The position numbers and the translations under genes were made by a program. This document shows positions 11,736-23,561 of a stretch of 64,000 bases of DNA, piece by piece. Location: NCBI RefSeq assembly GCF_030272615.1, contig NC_081410.1:568931152-568995151 (forward strand), in the 5' to 3' direction. The number at the start of each line of letters is the position of its first letter. Position 1 is the stretch's first letter. The DNA comes from Cryptomeria japonica (taxonomy: Eukaryota; Streptophyta; Pinopsida; Cupressales; Cupressaceae). The notes below the pieces were generated by a model. It searched no databases and had not been told where the DNA came from. It was given only the letters and a program-made list of their open reading frames with translations.

Positions 11736-13279
11736 CACAGAGGAAAAGTCTATATAGGACCACTTGTAAGTCACATGGGAAAATTTGTCAGGTGATTGTG
11801 GATCTAGGTTCCACAAAGAATATTGTCTCAGTTGAAATGGTGGATAAAATAAAACTGAAAATATTACCTCATCTCGCTCCCTATAAGGTGTCATGGCTCA
11901 ACTAGGGTCAACATGTCTTAATTGATGAACAAGCATGGGTGGACTTTGAGATTGGTGAGTACAAAGACAAACTTCTATATGACATATTACCTATGGATGC
12001 TTGTCATTTTCTTTTGGTCCGTCCATGGCAATATGATGGGAGAGCTAGTCATGATGGAGAAAAGAATAGTTATCTCATCACCAAGAATGGCAAGAAATAT
12101 CAGATGGATCCATTACTTGATCCAAAAGAGGAAAAACAAGAAGGGTCAAGTGTTATGTTGCTGAATGGTAAAGAGTTCCTTAAAGTATTAAAACAAGAAG
12201 GTAATCAGGGCAATGCTATAGTGCTAAAGCCTAAAGATGAAGCTAAGGTAGATCCAATGAGTGAAGTGGCTCAAGAAGTGAAAGGTCTACTAAAGAAATA
12301 TGCAGAAGTTATAGGAGAAGATATGCCTAATTCTTTTCCTCCAATGAGGGATGTAAATCATCAAATGGATTTGATACCAGGGGAAAATCTACCTAACAAA
12401 GCTGCTTATAAAATGACACCTAGTCAAAATGAAGAGATCAGCAAACAAGTCCAAGAACTCTTAGACAAAGGGTTTATCAAAAAGATCTTGAGTCCTTGTG
12501 TTGTACCCACTATTCTAGTGCCTAAAAAAGGAGGAAAATGGAGAATGTGCACTAACTCAAGGGAAATTAATAAGATCACTATAAGATACTGGTTTCCCAT
12601 GCCAAGGATAGAGGACCTATTGGAAAATCTAGGTGGAGCATACTACTTCACAAAGGTGGACTTGAAGTCTGGTTATCATCATATAAGAATCAGACCTGGT
12701 GATGAATGGAAGACAACCTTTAGAACGAATGCAGGCCTATATGAATGGGTGGCGATGCCTTTTGGCCTCACCAATGCACCTAGTACCTTTCAAAGGCTCA
12801 TGAATGAAGTCTTATTTGAGTTTATTGGTAAATTTTTTATAGTGTATCTTGATGACATCTTGGTCTTCAGTAGGTCCAAGGAGGAACACCTTAAGCATGT
12901 GGAGATGGTCTTCAAGAAGTTGAAGGAGGCTCAACTCAAAGTCAACCTTGAAAAATGTGAGTTGTTGAAAATAGAGTTAGTTTACCTTGGTTTTTTTATT
13001 TCACAAGGTTGCTTAAAGATGAATCCAAGTAAATTAGAAGCAATACTTAATTGGCCTATACCTAGGGGCATAAGTGATGTTAGGAGTTTTCATGGAATGA
13101 CATCTTTTTATAGGAAGTTTGTGAGAAACTTTAGCCATGTTTGTGCTCCTATACTCAACACCATTAAAGGAGGGATTAAATGTCAATTTAAGTGGACAGA
13201 GGAAGCCAACAAGGGGTTTGAATTGTTTAAAGCTAAGACAGCAGAGTTGCCAACCCTTAGATTGCCTGATTTTAGCTAG
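11736..13279 (+). pseudogene. pol: Chromovirus protease and reverse transcriptase (broken)
   Basis: This is the resumed pol frame of the host chromovirus. The protease region has VIVDLGSTKNIVS; the relative on the minus strand has VIVDSGSIENIVS, so the active-site Ser is changed to Leu here. A TAG stop at 11903-11905 stands where the relative has Gln. Reverse transcriptase covers about 12320-13000: FIKKILSPCVVPTILVPKK, then KVDLKSGYHHIRI, MPFGLTNAPSTFQRLMN, and the polymerase box YLDDILVFSRS. The connection region (DVRSFHGMTSFYRKFVRNFS) follows. A TAG at 13277-13279 again replaces Gln of the relative. Apart from these stops the frame is open, so the reverse transcriptase was lost through point changes. 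Confidence 0.93.
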
Positions 13280-13645
13280 TTGTTTATAGTAGAGTGTGAT
13301 GCAAGCTAGAGGGCAATAGGGGTTGTTTTGAGCCAAGAAGGTCATCCTATAGCATTCTTCTTAGAGAAGTTGAATGAAGCCAAGAAAAGATACTCCACAT
13401 ATGATTTGGAATCGTATGCCATGGTGCAAGCATTGAAGAAGTGGCATCATTACTTGCTGCCCAGAGAGTTTGTAGTTTACACTAACAACCATGCCCTTAG
13501 TTTCCTTAATGGGCAAGAGAAGTTGAATCAAAGATAACTAAAGTGGATTGAATACCTACAATCCTACGCCTTCACTATCAAGCACAACAAGGGCACTGCA
13601 AGCAAGGTAGCTGATGCATTAAGTAGGAGAGTCATGACTATGTAG
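13280..13645 (+). pseudogene. pol: Chromovirus RNase H domain (broken)
   Basis: The domain continues the frame of the reverse transcriptase. Recognisable pieces are FIVECDAS, VLSQEGHPIAFF, ESYAMVQALKKW, NNHALSFLNGQEKLNQR and KVADALSRR. The relative reads VYTDNHALSFL; here the catalytic Asp is Asn (VYTNNHAL). Stops lie at 13277, near 13306, at 13535-13537 and near 13643. RNase H removes the RNA strand during reverse transcription; this copy would be inactive. Confidence 0.88.
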
Positions 13646-13831
13646 AAGATACAATTGCAAAGTGTGGGATTGACTGAGTTAAAAGACCTCTATAAGGATG
13701 ATAAAGATTTTGTAGAGATATATACTATTTGTTCTGATTTTTCTGACACCTCACATGTCTCTTATTTAGAATATATGATACAAGAGGGTTTGTTGTGAAA
13801 AGGACACCTTATTTGCATTCCCCAATGTTCT

Positions 13832-14560
13832 ATGAGAAAAAACATTATCCAAGAAAAGAATCAAGGAGGTCTAGGAGGTCATTTTGGCATAGATAAAACT
13901 ATGGAGCAGGTTAGTAGGTTTTACCATTGGCCCAAGTTGCAATTAGAAGTGAGAAGGTTTGTAGAACAATGTGCAATCTATCAAAGAGAAAAAGGTTCAT
14001 CAAGTAATACAGGTCTATACCAACCTTTAGTCATACCTCAGAGGCCTTGGGAATGTTTGAGCATGGATTTTGTGTTAGGCTTACCAAGAACTCCAAGGGG
14101 ATTTGACAGTGTGTATGTAGTGGTTGATAGGTTCAAAAAAATGGCACATTTTATACCTTGCAAGAGCACCAATGATGCCACCTAGATTACAGGCCTCTTC
14201 TTCAAGGAGATAGTTAGAATTCATGGCATTCCAATCAACATAGTTAGTGATAGAGATGTAAAGTTTTTGAGCCATTTTTGGAGGACACTTTGGAGAAAGT
14301 TGGGCACAAAATTATCCTTTTCATTTGCCTATCATCCTCAATCAAATGGTTAGATAGTGGTAGTCAATAGATCATTGGGTAATCTACTAAGATGCCTTAC
14401 AAAACAACATGGGCAGACTTGGGATTTGGTACTCGGCCAAGCAAAATATGCATACAATGAATCAGTTAACCAAAGCATGGGTAAAAGTACCTTTGAGATA
14501 GTGTATTGATTTCATCCTAGGGGCATACTAGAGCTCAAAGATCTCAGTTCTATGGGCCCA
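13832..14560 (+). pseudogene. pol: Chromovirus integrase core (broken, catalytic Glu lost)
   Basis: The integrase zinc-binding region (GGLGGHFGIDKTMEQVSRFY) is followed by the catalytic core. The first Asp is in SMDFVLGLPRTPRGFDSVYV and the second in [14 protein letters not shown]. The third residue should be Glu in a T-E-V-V-N-R context, as in the minus-strand relative. Here 14351-14359 read stop-Ile-Val, so the catalytic Glu is Val and an adjacent Gln codon is TAG. Further stops occur at about 14183 and 14507. The frame is the same as for reverse transcriptase up to this region and shifts before 14592. Confidence 0.88.
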
Positions 14561-14591
14561 AGGTGAGAATTTTTCATAAGGTATCAAAGAA

Positions 14592-15115
14592 GTGCATAAT
14601 AAGGTAAGGCAGACCTTACAACAAAAGTCCAAGCAATATAAGGTGAATGCTGATAAAACAAGAAGGAATGTGCAATTTAAGATTGGAGATTTAGTCCTAG
14701 CATACCTAAGGAAGGAGAGACTTCCAAAAGGGCAGCCTACTAAGCTATTGATGAAGAAGATTGGGCCTCTCAATGTGATGCACAAATATGGATAGAATGC
14801 ATATGAAGTTGAACTCCCTCCTACCTTGGGTATTTGTCCTATCTTTAATGCATGTGATCTCTATCAATAGAAGGGAGAATCACAAACACATCACATTTCA
14901 TCATAGGCTAATGAAGATTGGGTGAGAGATTTTCCACCATGCCAACGGGTCAAGTTGGAAAGTATCTTGGACACCAAGATAATAAAGAAGATGAGGAAAA
15001 GAGTATAAAATAATTATCTTGTCAAGTGAGAAGGGTTACCCGAATTAGCTATGTGGATGTCAAAATCATATATACTTCAGCATGGAGTGGAAATTTTAGA
15101 CCTCTCAACTCAAGG
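14592..15115 (+). pseudogene. pol: Integrase C-terminus and chromodomain (broken)
   Basis: The C-terminal integrase part reads TRRNVQFKIGDLVLAYLRKE and KLLMKKIGPLNVMHKYG. The chromodomain-like segment near 14945-15075 has VKLESILDTKIIKK, with NNYLVK and W-M-S further on. It is riddled with stops, but matches the better-preserved copy at 36662-36800. Chromodomains are thought to steer integration toward particular histone marks. Confidence 0.8.
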
Positions 15116-15131
15116 TACTTGAGTTCTTTGT

Positions 15132-15143
15132 CCCAGGGGAGTA
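15132..15143 (+). promoter_or_regulatory. Polypurine tract of the plus-strand chromovirus
   Basis: CCCAGGGGAGTA directly abuts the 3' LTR start. The minus-strand relative has the same sequence reversed at 36599-36610. Confidence 0.75.
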
Positions 15144-16736
15144 TGGTGTAGGGTACACATCACTCCAAGCAAGAAATTTTGGTTTGTTCTAAGTTTTTGT
15201 GTTGTCTTTTAAGTTGTAATAATGGAATAACCATTTGGGACTCTAGGAAGTCATGGTTGAGTTGTCCAAGCTTTTGTCAAGCTTTTGTTGTGTTCAGGAT
15301 GCTGTTATCCTAGAAGATGTAATGTTGATGATGGTCATAGGTGCACTACTCTAGAATAGAGTCATTATGTAATAGGGTTCAATATATTGTTTTTAAGTCT
15401 CCTATAATGCATTGAGGGCCATTTTGAGCCTTGGAATGTACTTGAGTGCAAACTTGCATTCTTAGGATGAAAAGATGTAAAAGTTGTTGAGCAACATTTT
15501 GCAACATTTGCAAAAAGTTGCATTTTTGTTGATTGACATTGAAAAGTTGGCTCATCCAACTAAATCATGAGAATATAATCCAAAAAAAACTTCATTGTAG
15601 GGACTAGAGGATCTGGAATGCAAAAGAAAGTTTCTTGCAAGAAGAAATCTTGTTTTGACACCGTTTTAACTGATTTCCTTTATTTTGTTGCATTGTATGG
15701 TCCACTACAGACTTGTCAGAGGAATCTCATTGTAGGGAGTGAGAGTTTGTTGAATAATCTTCCCAGCAAGGTAGATTAGCAAGTCTGATTGTGTTTGGTT
15801 GCAGTGATCTAATCCATTCTCTGTGACTAGGTGTAAAACACTTGCAAACTAGGGTTTAGGGAAAAATGGCTCTAACTTGAGCATCCATTGATGGCACCAG
15901 TTGAAATCATGTGGAATGCTAGGTTAGGGTATGTTCATATGTTTAGAGTAGGTGTTTTGGTTTTTCAGGCCTTTGTGGTGCTTCTACAATGATACCCTAG
16001 GACAATAGAAGATGTGTGATTTCAAAGAAAAAGTGCATTGGTAGAAGACAAGTTGACAAATGGTTGGAGACCCTTGTGAGTGCCCTTGAAGAATACATAA
16101 TTAGTTGTGGCAGATGTTTTGACTGGTGAACCTAAACAAGAACAAATTTGTGAGTCACCCGATAGGCCAAGAACCCTTAAAAATAGGGAAGCATTGGAAA
16201 TGCCATATGTATGGAGAACCCAGATGGAATTTTGAGATATTGTATGTAACTCTGAAAAGGGTACTCGAATATGTAATTTATTTGTGGCATTGTGTGGGAA
16301 TATTTGAAACTAAGTCTTGAAAACTGCTATAGGAGGGCTAATTGTATTAGGCCTATTTGGAGTCGGTAGAGACAAAGAGAGGTTGAGAAGGCTTGGCGAT
16401 GTGATTGAAGGTGTTCAAATCCCTAAAAGACATCAAATACACTATCTAAGTTCATGTTACTCACATAGAACAGGTTGGAGAAGTAAGATCCTTTGCATAG
16501 GTTGTTGGAGCCTTGGGAGTGTGTTAGGGATTGAGGTGGAATCCTCAATAGGAAGAGTTGGTTGTCAAAGATCAGTGGTTATACCTTGGAGGCAAGCCAA
16601 AGTGAATTAGGAATTGAAGGTGTAACTAGAAAACCCCCTACCAAGTACCATTGGATGGGCTTTAGGAATTAGAGGGTTGATGAGAGCAACCAAGACAACT
16701 AGGAGATTAGGATTTGCTCCAAGACTCTCTGCATCA
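15144..16736 (+). repeat. 3' LTR of the plus-strand chromovirus
   Basis: It pairs with 253-1873, starting TGGTGTAGGG and ending CTGCATCA. Many scattered substitutions and several small indels against the 5' copy show an older insertion than the nested element. Confidence 0.9.
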
Positions 16737-19572
16737 ATATGCTTATAGCTGTTAGTATGTTAGATTCAGAAGAAAGGAATCAATGCAGAGATAATATCAT
16801 GAGATAACATCAAATATCATGTTCTATTTAATGTTTTTGTTTCATGTGCTGATACAAGTACAAATACATAGTGCATTATTGATTCATCATAAAGCATGTG
16901 GAGTTAGTTGAAGCTCCCACAAGGGTTGAGCCCAGCATGGTAATATGTCAATATTGCTCCATTGAGTAGGGACCAATCATTCAAAATAGTGAAAATTTCA
17001 AGATCAGTTATGGATGACATGGTTGTGACCAATGTAACTATATTGGTATATCAAAAGTTAGGACAACCCCTGTAGGGTCTTAGAGTATTATTGCAGTCAT
17101 GAGAAATATGATCATTCAATAAATGAGTTCATTATCATAGCTTTGATCTCATAAAACAATGATCTTAGACTAATTAATCAAGAGAGAGTCATTCATCAAG
17201 AAGCATTGATTCAAGCCATGAAGAGTTATAGCCATTAGGACCAATAGGGCAATGGATAATTACTGAATTAGGAAGGTCAGGGATCAAGACAACTTATGAA
17301 CAGTTCACAGAGCCCAGATACATATATGTAAAGAAATCTTCAAAAGAAAAGTATCAAATTACAGTCATATACCATTGGAGCACAGAATGGAGCTCTAGGA
17401 TAGTTATAAAAAGAAATCATAAACAATGCCAAGCATGTCATAGAAATGACAATATACTATCAGGAGTATCTAGGATAGTGAAAAGTATGCAGTCCCATTA
17501 GAGCAACTTGCATTAAAAAACATGATAGTCCTAGTTAATGAGGACTGTTGGTAGTAATAGCTAATCATGACCCTAGGCAACCAAAGAAAGACAATAGAGT
17601 TAAAAGAGAAATCCTCAAGAAGCAAAGAGCCATTAAACAAATCTCAGTCAAAGAAGCAATTCATTATCACTGATACTATTGTTCTTACAAGAAGTTTTTA
17701 ACTTCTACACATTGCATTTTCTAGATCAAAGAGCTCAGTGTTAACAATAAATGCATTCATAAAGTCATAATTGCAATCCTTACTTGAGCCAAACACAAAA
17801 TGAACTAATAGTTATGTTAGTGTTGCAGTCAAATTAACAGTGAGATAGTGAGGAAAGACAGAGTAAGCATATGGAGATCAAAATCCTTGATCATACAGCC
17901 CATTGAAGAACAAATTTCACAATACCTACAAGAGTGGAGAGTTGAGGAGCAGATGATATCATTATCAAACAGTCATCCCAAGTGACAAAGTGGGTTTTTG
18001 GATACAAAAACACAATGACCTAAGCATGTGATAGTCATCATATATTTATAAGCATAAATCACAGAGATAAGTAGTTCATGTAACAAAAGATAGTGCCAGC
18101 AAAATACCATATAAGACAATTTATGCTAATAGATCATGGAGCAAGAAAATTTATGAGTGTGATAAGGTTGTCAAAGATCCCACAAAAGACAGTCAATAAG
18201 CCATGGTTGGAGCCAATACATGATAACTAAGGATAGTGGACATAAAAAATTCTTTCATTAATGATGAAAAGTGTAAAGATTTTGTGACAATGCATTTGTA
18301 GCAGCATTCACAATAATACTCATGAAGGCCACAACTCAGAAAAGTACAAGGTAGAAGCCCATGAAGGAGATAGTGCTTGTGATAAAGTGGATTAGAGGCA
18401 AGTTTGTAATAGTTATATATGCAAAAAGGATAGTCACTATATCATGGTACAAGTTCAAATGACTAACAAACACATGAGAGAAGTCAAAGGGTTATGGGCA
18501 ATCATATCACAATGGCAGCCATATGCATCAATTAGAGTTTAGGACTCAGAGAAGCATCAATATGAAAAGGATTGTGTTTGTGCATTCATGAAGGGTCACT
18601 GTTTTAACGTCTTCATTCATAGTTATTAAATTTTAGGAGTAGCCTTTCACTGTCACGGGGAAGGGAATTATGAAAAGAAAAGTGACCTATTCATAAAAGA
18701 CAATGGACAAAGTTTGCGTTCATGGATCAATAATTGTGATAATGAAGGTTCAAAAGCTTATACTCTTATGAAGAGTAAGAAGATATTATATATTGGTCAA
18801 GTTCATGATTCATTGTCAAAGCATATATAGTCACAGTCTTCTATAGCCAAGGTCACATAATTAAGTGAAGCAGATCACAACAATACATAGGCAATAGCTG
18901 CTATTTTGAGTATATAGGTATATGCAATGAACAGTTCCATTTGCAAAGATTTTAGGTCATACACCCAAGTCCAGCCACTAAGACAAAAGACAAAAGATAG
19001 AGCATAATAATAATGGAGATATAATTTAGTCTTTTGGAGCAGTCAAAATATATGAAAATGTCAGGGTAGTAAGGGGCGATAACTTGCCAAAGTCAGTGAA
19101 CAATACTATGATGCTACATTTTCAACAAGTACATAGAAAAAGAATATTTGTGTGCCTGATAAACAATAATCCTTCAGAAAAGAGATACAGTAAATAGCAT
19201 ACATTGAAGATAAATTACAAGCTTAGTGTGAATAGTGCCAACTCCTAAATATAGTTCCAAGTTCAATAACCGAAAAAGCAATCATACATTCATATGCATA
19301 GGGTTTTGGCAAGCCATGCACATGAAAAATACAATGAACACAATGATAACTTGCGGCTATACTTCATTTTAGAAATAAAAGATTTCAAACCAAAACTCTA
19401 AGATATATACATGCATAGAAACAAAGATTTTGTGTTTCTTTTTCATTCAAAGGCATGATAAATGAAGGAAAAGAAAAACTAACCGAGTAAGAAGCCAAGA
19501 AGAACAAGTTTGAGCTCCAATTCAAACCCCCAGTTTGAGCTTAAGCTTCAACATACAAGCGGCCACAAAGAG
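16737..19572. other. 2.8-kb region with no recognisable feature
   Basis: No open frame of 60 codons, no LTR end and no match to any other part of the window was seen. The sequence is AT-rich, poor in CG, and full of TAG/TAT/ATAG strings. It may be very old, decayed repeat or intergenic DNA. Confidence 0.6.
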
Positions 19573-21132
19573 TGTGAGATTTTGCCAAGATCTAGAGGCA
19601 ATGGAAAGCAAAAATAAGAGAGAACAAAATGTGATATGAATAAACTGTATTCTATCAAGATGCAAAATATGATCAACTAGATCATTACAAGATGTTCAAT
19701 GATTGTCTGTACAATGTAGATGAGTTTGCTTATATAGGAAAGACAATATGGATATGTGAGCACACAAACATGACATGTGGCTCAATAAGAAACAAGCGTA
19801 GGTAGGAAATAGGTGTGGGTAGGTAGGAGAAACAATATAATATTCCACATGAGGTGGAATGTGTTAGGTCCCAGGAAGGACAATTGAGAGGGGGGGTGAA
19901 TTAGTTGTGAACCAGTTGTCAATAAATTGTAATCCAAATGCAAATTATTCCAACTTAAACTTAATGTCGGTAAACCAAACTTAAGTGCCGATAAAACAAA
20001 TTAATAGTTATAGCAGTACCGGTTTAACTTAATGCATAAAACATAAAGAGAAACAACATCCACAACACATAACACAGAGATATTGATGTGGAAACCTAGT
20101 AAGGGCAAAACAATGGTGGGAAACCTTACCCACAATCAAATGATACTACTACAGATAGTATGTGTATACAAATGGGTTCTGCACATGTAGAAAGACCAAC
20201 TACCTAGAGCTCATTACTCAATCACAAAATAGGAGTCACACTGACTACACAATTGGATGGTCAAATCCAATGATAAAGTACTGCTCAAAATAGCATCTCC
20301 AATGCTAGATTCAGTACCGGTTTAAGCTCTAAACATGAGTGTCAAAACACCTTCATAACCTTCTTTTAACCTTCAAATAATGTTTGCGTGATTCGCACAA
20401 GGATCTACTGATTTTCACTTTTCAATATTCGAACACACTCATACCATATCCATATCTCGATCTTCAATAAGATCTTACAATCATTTATACAAAACCTAAG
20501 ACCAAATGTATACGTCGGCTCACTAAAGATATTAGAATTAAATCAATTACAAATAAGTCTTCATGCAATACAACATGTAGACTCAATACATTTACCACAA
20601 TATCCAATCAATAAACAATCTCCATAACGTGTCGTGCTGATCTGGAGTACCGCTCCATAACCTAGACCTATCTACTGGTAAAGGAAATTCTATCAACCCA
20701 ATTAGACTAGTAAGAAAAACACCAAATCCAAACTTCCAGTCCATGTCTTCGACATAACCAAATGATCTCCAGATGATAACAAGTCATCATTGCTTCCGGT
20801 GAACAATATAACCTACCGGTGAACACATATCAGTGACTATGCATAAGCCACTAACCATACCGGTGAACATAATGTAAACCTCCAAGAAGATAAGTGTTGA
20901 CATCAATGACAAAACCAATGCAACACATGACGAAATCATCCATAATACCAACAAAATGTAACAACAAGATAAGATCAACACCATAAAAGGTGGAAATTCT
21001 CCTACACACACTATCCCAATGTAGCACAAACACCCAAGTGTCTCATACCCAAACTACTATGAAATGCATGTACCTAAGTAAACTTAAGTAAAGTGTAATA
21101 ATATCCAAGATGAATAATTATGTACACCAACA
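19573..21132 (-). repeat. 3' LTR of the minus-strand copia-type element, interrupted
   Basis: The LTR sequence covers 19573-19861 and 20959-21132. The middle is a foreign solo LTR plus a duplicated target. Left end TGTGAGAT and right end ACCAACA match the reversed ends of the plus-strand relative. Confidence 0.88.
19862..20953 (-). mobile_element. Solo LTR inserted in the copia-type LTR
   Basis: This is a 1.09-kb block starting TGTTAGGTCCC and ending ATACCAACA, flanked by GAATG (19857-19861) and AAATG (20954-20958). Comparison with the intact LTR at 22938-23400 shows a clean insertion. On the minus strand it begins TGTTGGTATT. The CCTCTC-rich end (GAGAGGGGGGGTGAATTAG on the plus strand) resembles the LTR family at 23562-24682. 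No internal region remains, as expected after recombination between LTRs. Confidence 0.8.
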
Positions 21133-21143
21133 CCCCCCTTAAG
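21133..21143 (-). promoter_or_regulatory. Polypurine tract of the minus-strand copia-type element
   Basis: On the minus strand CTTAAGGGGGG directly precedes the LTR start TGTTGGTG. The same arrangement occurs at 34330-34341 in the plus-strand relative. Confidence 0.75.
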
Positions 21144-21180
21144 TGCAACTTAGGGGAATGGACTTAAGTCTACAATGCAA

Positions 21181-21585
21181 CTAAGCAATGCAAGATGGGT
21201 CCCAGCTACTAGGCCATGTTAGGTACCCATGTACAAATGCAAATGTAATCTCCCATAAAGCAGGGAAAGAGAGAAAAACCAGATGGGAAAAAAACTCCCC
21301 CCGAAAAGAGACATGATGAAAGCACACAATGCTTTCAATGATGAATGAGAAGAACAAAACCTCATGTGAGGAAAAAGTCCCCCCCATAAGAGAGAAGAAG
21401 AGACCATGAAGCCCCCCCTCAATGTTGAATCTCCTCCAAGGATGGTCCAATAGTGATGACCAAAATACCTCCCCATGAGGAAGAAAGAGAGTCAATGTTG
21501 CACCAATAATGTCAAAGTGTGACAAAACTAGGTACCAAGTCGATGTCGATGAATCAATCGCTGCAACATGATAAAGATCAGGCAT
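21181..21585 (-). pseudogene. Remnant of the 3' reading frame of the copia-type element
   Basis: This 134-codon frame corresponds to the 3' end of the second frame and 3' leader of the plus-strand relative (about 33960-34300). Shared pieces include a Trp-Ser-Ser near the start and the stretch encoded around GGGGGGCTTCATGG. It contains hydrophobic runs but no known domain. I am not sure it was ever translated as a separate protein. Confidence 0.35.
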
Positions 21586-21956
21586 GGAGACAACTTGCTT
21601 TGAGCATCATCTGGATACTCATAAATGGTAGAAATACTGATACAATGAAAGTCTCATGGGAGCCATGAACAAATGTGTACAATCTAAGTCTCAACTGGAG
21701 CCATGCACCAAGTCTCACAAGATATTCCTAATTTATGTGTACAAGAGGATTACATCAAATAGTCAACAATGACAAGATACAAAGAGATGCGACACTTTAT
21801 GATAGTGCGAGTACAACATTGCTCATGCAAGAGCATACAACATGATAGTGCAAATCTAGAAACATGAAAATGATGCCACCAAGAAGCCTTGTAGAATACT
21901 GAAGAAAAAGACGCCTCTGATTGGGATGTGACCAAGAGATATAAAGGAGCAAATCA

Positions 21957-21986
21957 CCCCCCCCCCCGCCCCCCCCCCGCCCCCCC
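21957..21986. repeat. C11-G-C10-G-C7 tract (G-rich on the minus strand)
   Basis: Thirty bases contain only C apart from two G. On the minus, coding-sense strand of the element it is an uninterrupted G-run series. Confidence 0.95.
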
Positions 21987-22029
21987 TTGACTGCTGGTTG
22001 AAAGCACTACAAGATAGGTATGAAGTGAC

Positions 22030-22530
22030 AAGAAAAAATTATGTTCCCAATTTGACTTATTTCATGATATTTTTCTTTTTCAAAGATTTAAAAAATCTAA
22101 AAAAAACAACAATTTATTATGCCCCCAAAAAAACGTTATTAAGAAATAAAGAAAAACATAAAAAAGGCAATTTTTTTTTTGAAAAATGAAAAAAAATCTT
22201 TAATAAAAATTTATTAAAGAAAAAAAACTATTATTTTTTTTAATTAAAAAAAATTGATTTTTTTTTATTAAAAAACATTGATTTTTTTTAATTATTAAAA
22301 AATGTTTTAAAAATTTTTTTTATTGAACCCCCCACACGAAGAGGGGCCCGCAAGTACACTATGGGGCCGCAGGTGGCCTGAGCCAATAAGGACCCCCCCC
22401 CCCCTTTTTTTTTAAATTCGCTTTCTTAAAAATACAAAACCAAAAAAATGCCCCTCCTTTAATAAAAAAATAATTTTTTTTTAATTTTTTAATTTTCCAA
22501 AAATTAACAAAAAATGTAAAATAAAAAAAT
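22030..22530. repeat. Low-complexity A/T and C-run leader of the copia-type element
   Basis: Long A and T runs with a C13 run near 22393 form the 5' leader on the minus strand. The plus-strand relative has similar A/T runs at 30500-30670, followed by a GC-rich part not present here in the same form. Confidence 0.6.
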
Positions 22531-22924
22531 TCAGACCCGTACCTGCAAGTTCGTACGATGGGCCAGAAGGGGAAATTTTTTCAACTCGGGGTAACGGAAG
22601 CCGATTTCAATGAATTGATAGTCGATCTTGGGGTTTTTGGGCCTTCTGAGCACAATGGCGATGACAAATTTGACAAAAAAATGCTCCAAAATTGCAGATT
22701 AGTGCCGGGACAAGTCACCACCGTCCACCTTCAAATGACTCTAGATTTGGCCTCTGATGTCGGATTTGGACGAAACAAAAGGCGATTCTTAATTGCTCGA
22801 ACCTCCTAAATCCAATGGTGACCTCAGATCTTACCCAACAAGCTCCAATAATAACTTACAATAGAAAGCTCCAAAATGGAAAACCCCAAATTTCTCTCAA
22901 TTGACAAACCAATGGCACTCCAAA

Positions 22925-22937
22925 GGCTTTGATACCA
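22925..22937 (-). promoter_or_regulatory. Primer-binding site, initiator tRNA-Met type
   Basis: On the minus strand TGGTATCAAAGCC follows the LTR end AAATCTCACA. It differs from the standard TGGTATCAGAGCC by one base. Confidence 0.85.
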
Positions 22938-23400
22938 TGTGAGATTTTTCCAAGATCTAGAGGCAATGGAAAGCACAAATAAGAGAGAACAAAATGTGAT
23001 ATGAATAAACTGTATTCTATCAAGATGAAAAATATGATCAACTAGATCATTATAAGATGTTCAATGATTGTTCATACAATGTAGATGAGCCTGCTTATAT
23101 AGGTAGGACAATATGGATATGTGAGAAAATAAACATGACATGTGGCTCAATAAGAAACAAGGGTAGGTAGGAAATAGGTGTGGGTAGGTAGGAGAAACAA
23201 TATAATATTCCACATGAGGTGGAATGTAACAACAAGATAAGATCAACACCATAAAAGGTGGAAATTCTCCTACACACACTATTCCAATGTGGCACAAACA
23301 CCCAAGTGTCTCATACCCAAACTACTATGAAATGCATGTACCTAAGTAAACTTAAGTAAAGTGTAATAATATCCAAGATGAATAATTATTTATACCAATA
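22938..23400 (-). repeat. 5' LTR of the minus-strand copia-type element
   Basis: It matches the reversed LTRs at 29897-30326 and 34342-34792. The outer end reads ACCAATA, a changed form of ACCAACA. Confidence 0.87.
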
Positions 23401-23561
23401 GAGAGGTATAAAGATAAAAAAAATGAGGAATGAAGTAATATTTTTAGGGTTCCAGGTTCAAGCCTCTCTTTCATGACCTAGCTCGAGAGATGACTTTTTC
23501 ATTAGTTTTACTTTTCTAAAATCATCTCATATTATATCATGCCTCATGGTCATGACTTTAT
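23401..23561. other. Short spacer, no feature seen
   Basis: These 161 bases lie between two retrotransposon fragments. GAGAG at 23401-23405 is the probable right target duplication of the copia-type element. Confidence 0.5.

Larger units (their letters stand above)
253..16736 (+). mobile_element. Ty3/gypsy chromovirus, plus strand, split by a nested LTR element
   Basis: Long direct repeats at 253-1873 and 15144-16736 flank a tRNA-Met-type primer site, gag, protease, reverse transcriptase, RNase H, integrase and a C-terminal chromodomain, in that order. This order and the chromodomain define the chromovirus branch of Ty3/gypsy. The LTRs begin TGGTG and end CATCA. The five flanking bases are ATATA on the left and ATATG on the right. 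About 8.6 kb of the span (3128-11730) is a second element inserted at the gag/protease junction; without it the element is about 7.9 kb. Stops in every domain and two damaged catalytic residues show that this copy is dead. The closest relative in the window is the minus-strand copy at 35039-44049. Confidence 0.93.
19573..23400 (-). mobile_element. Deleted non-autonomous Ty1/copia-type element, minus strand
   Basis: Its LTRs at 19573-21132 (interrupted) and 22938-23400 are the reverse complement of the LTRs at 29897-30326 and 34342-34792. The primer site TGGTATCAAAGCC (22925-22937, reversed) and the polypurine tract CTTAAGGGGGG (about 21133-21143, reversed) are in place. The interior is only about 1.8 kb, against about 4 kb in the plus-strand relative. 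It keeps the 3' part and a low-complexity leader but has lost the gag-protease region. Flanking bases are AAGAG on the left and GAGAG on the right. It can only have moved using proteins from other elements. Confidence 0.85.

Noticed and set aside
22558-22809. An 83-codon plus-strand frame in the copia-type leader
   Set aside because: It is opposite to the element's sense, has no known domain and no counterpart in the plus-strand relative.
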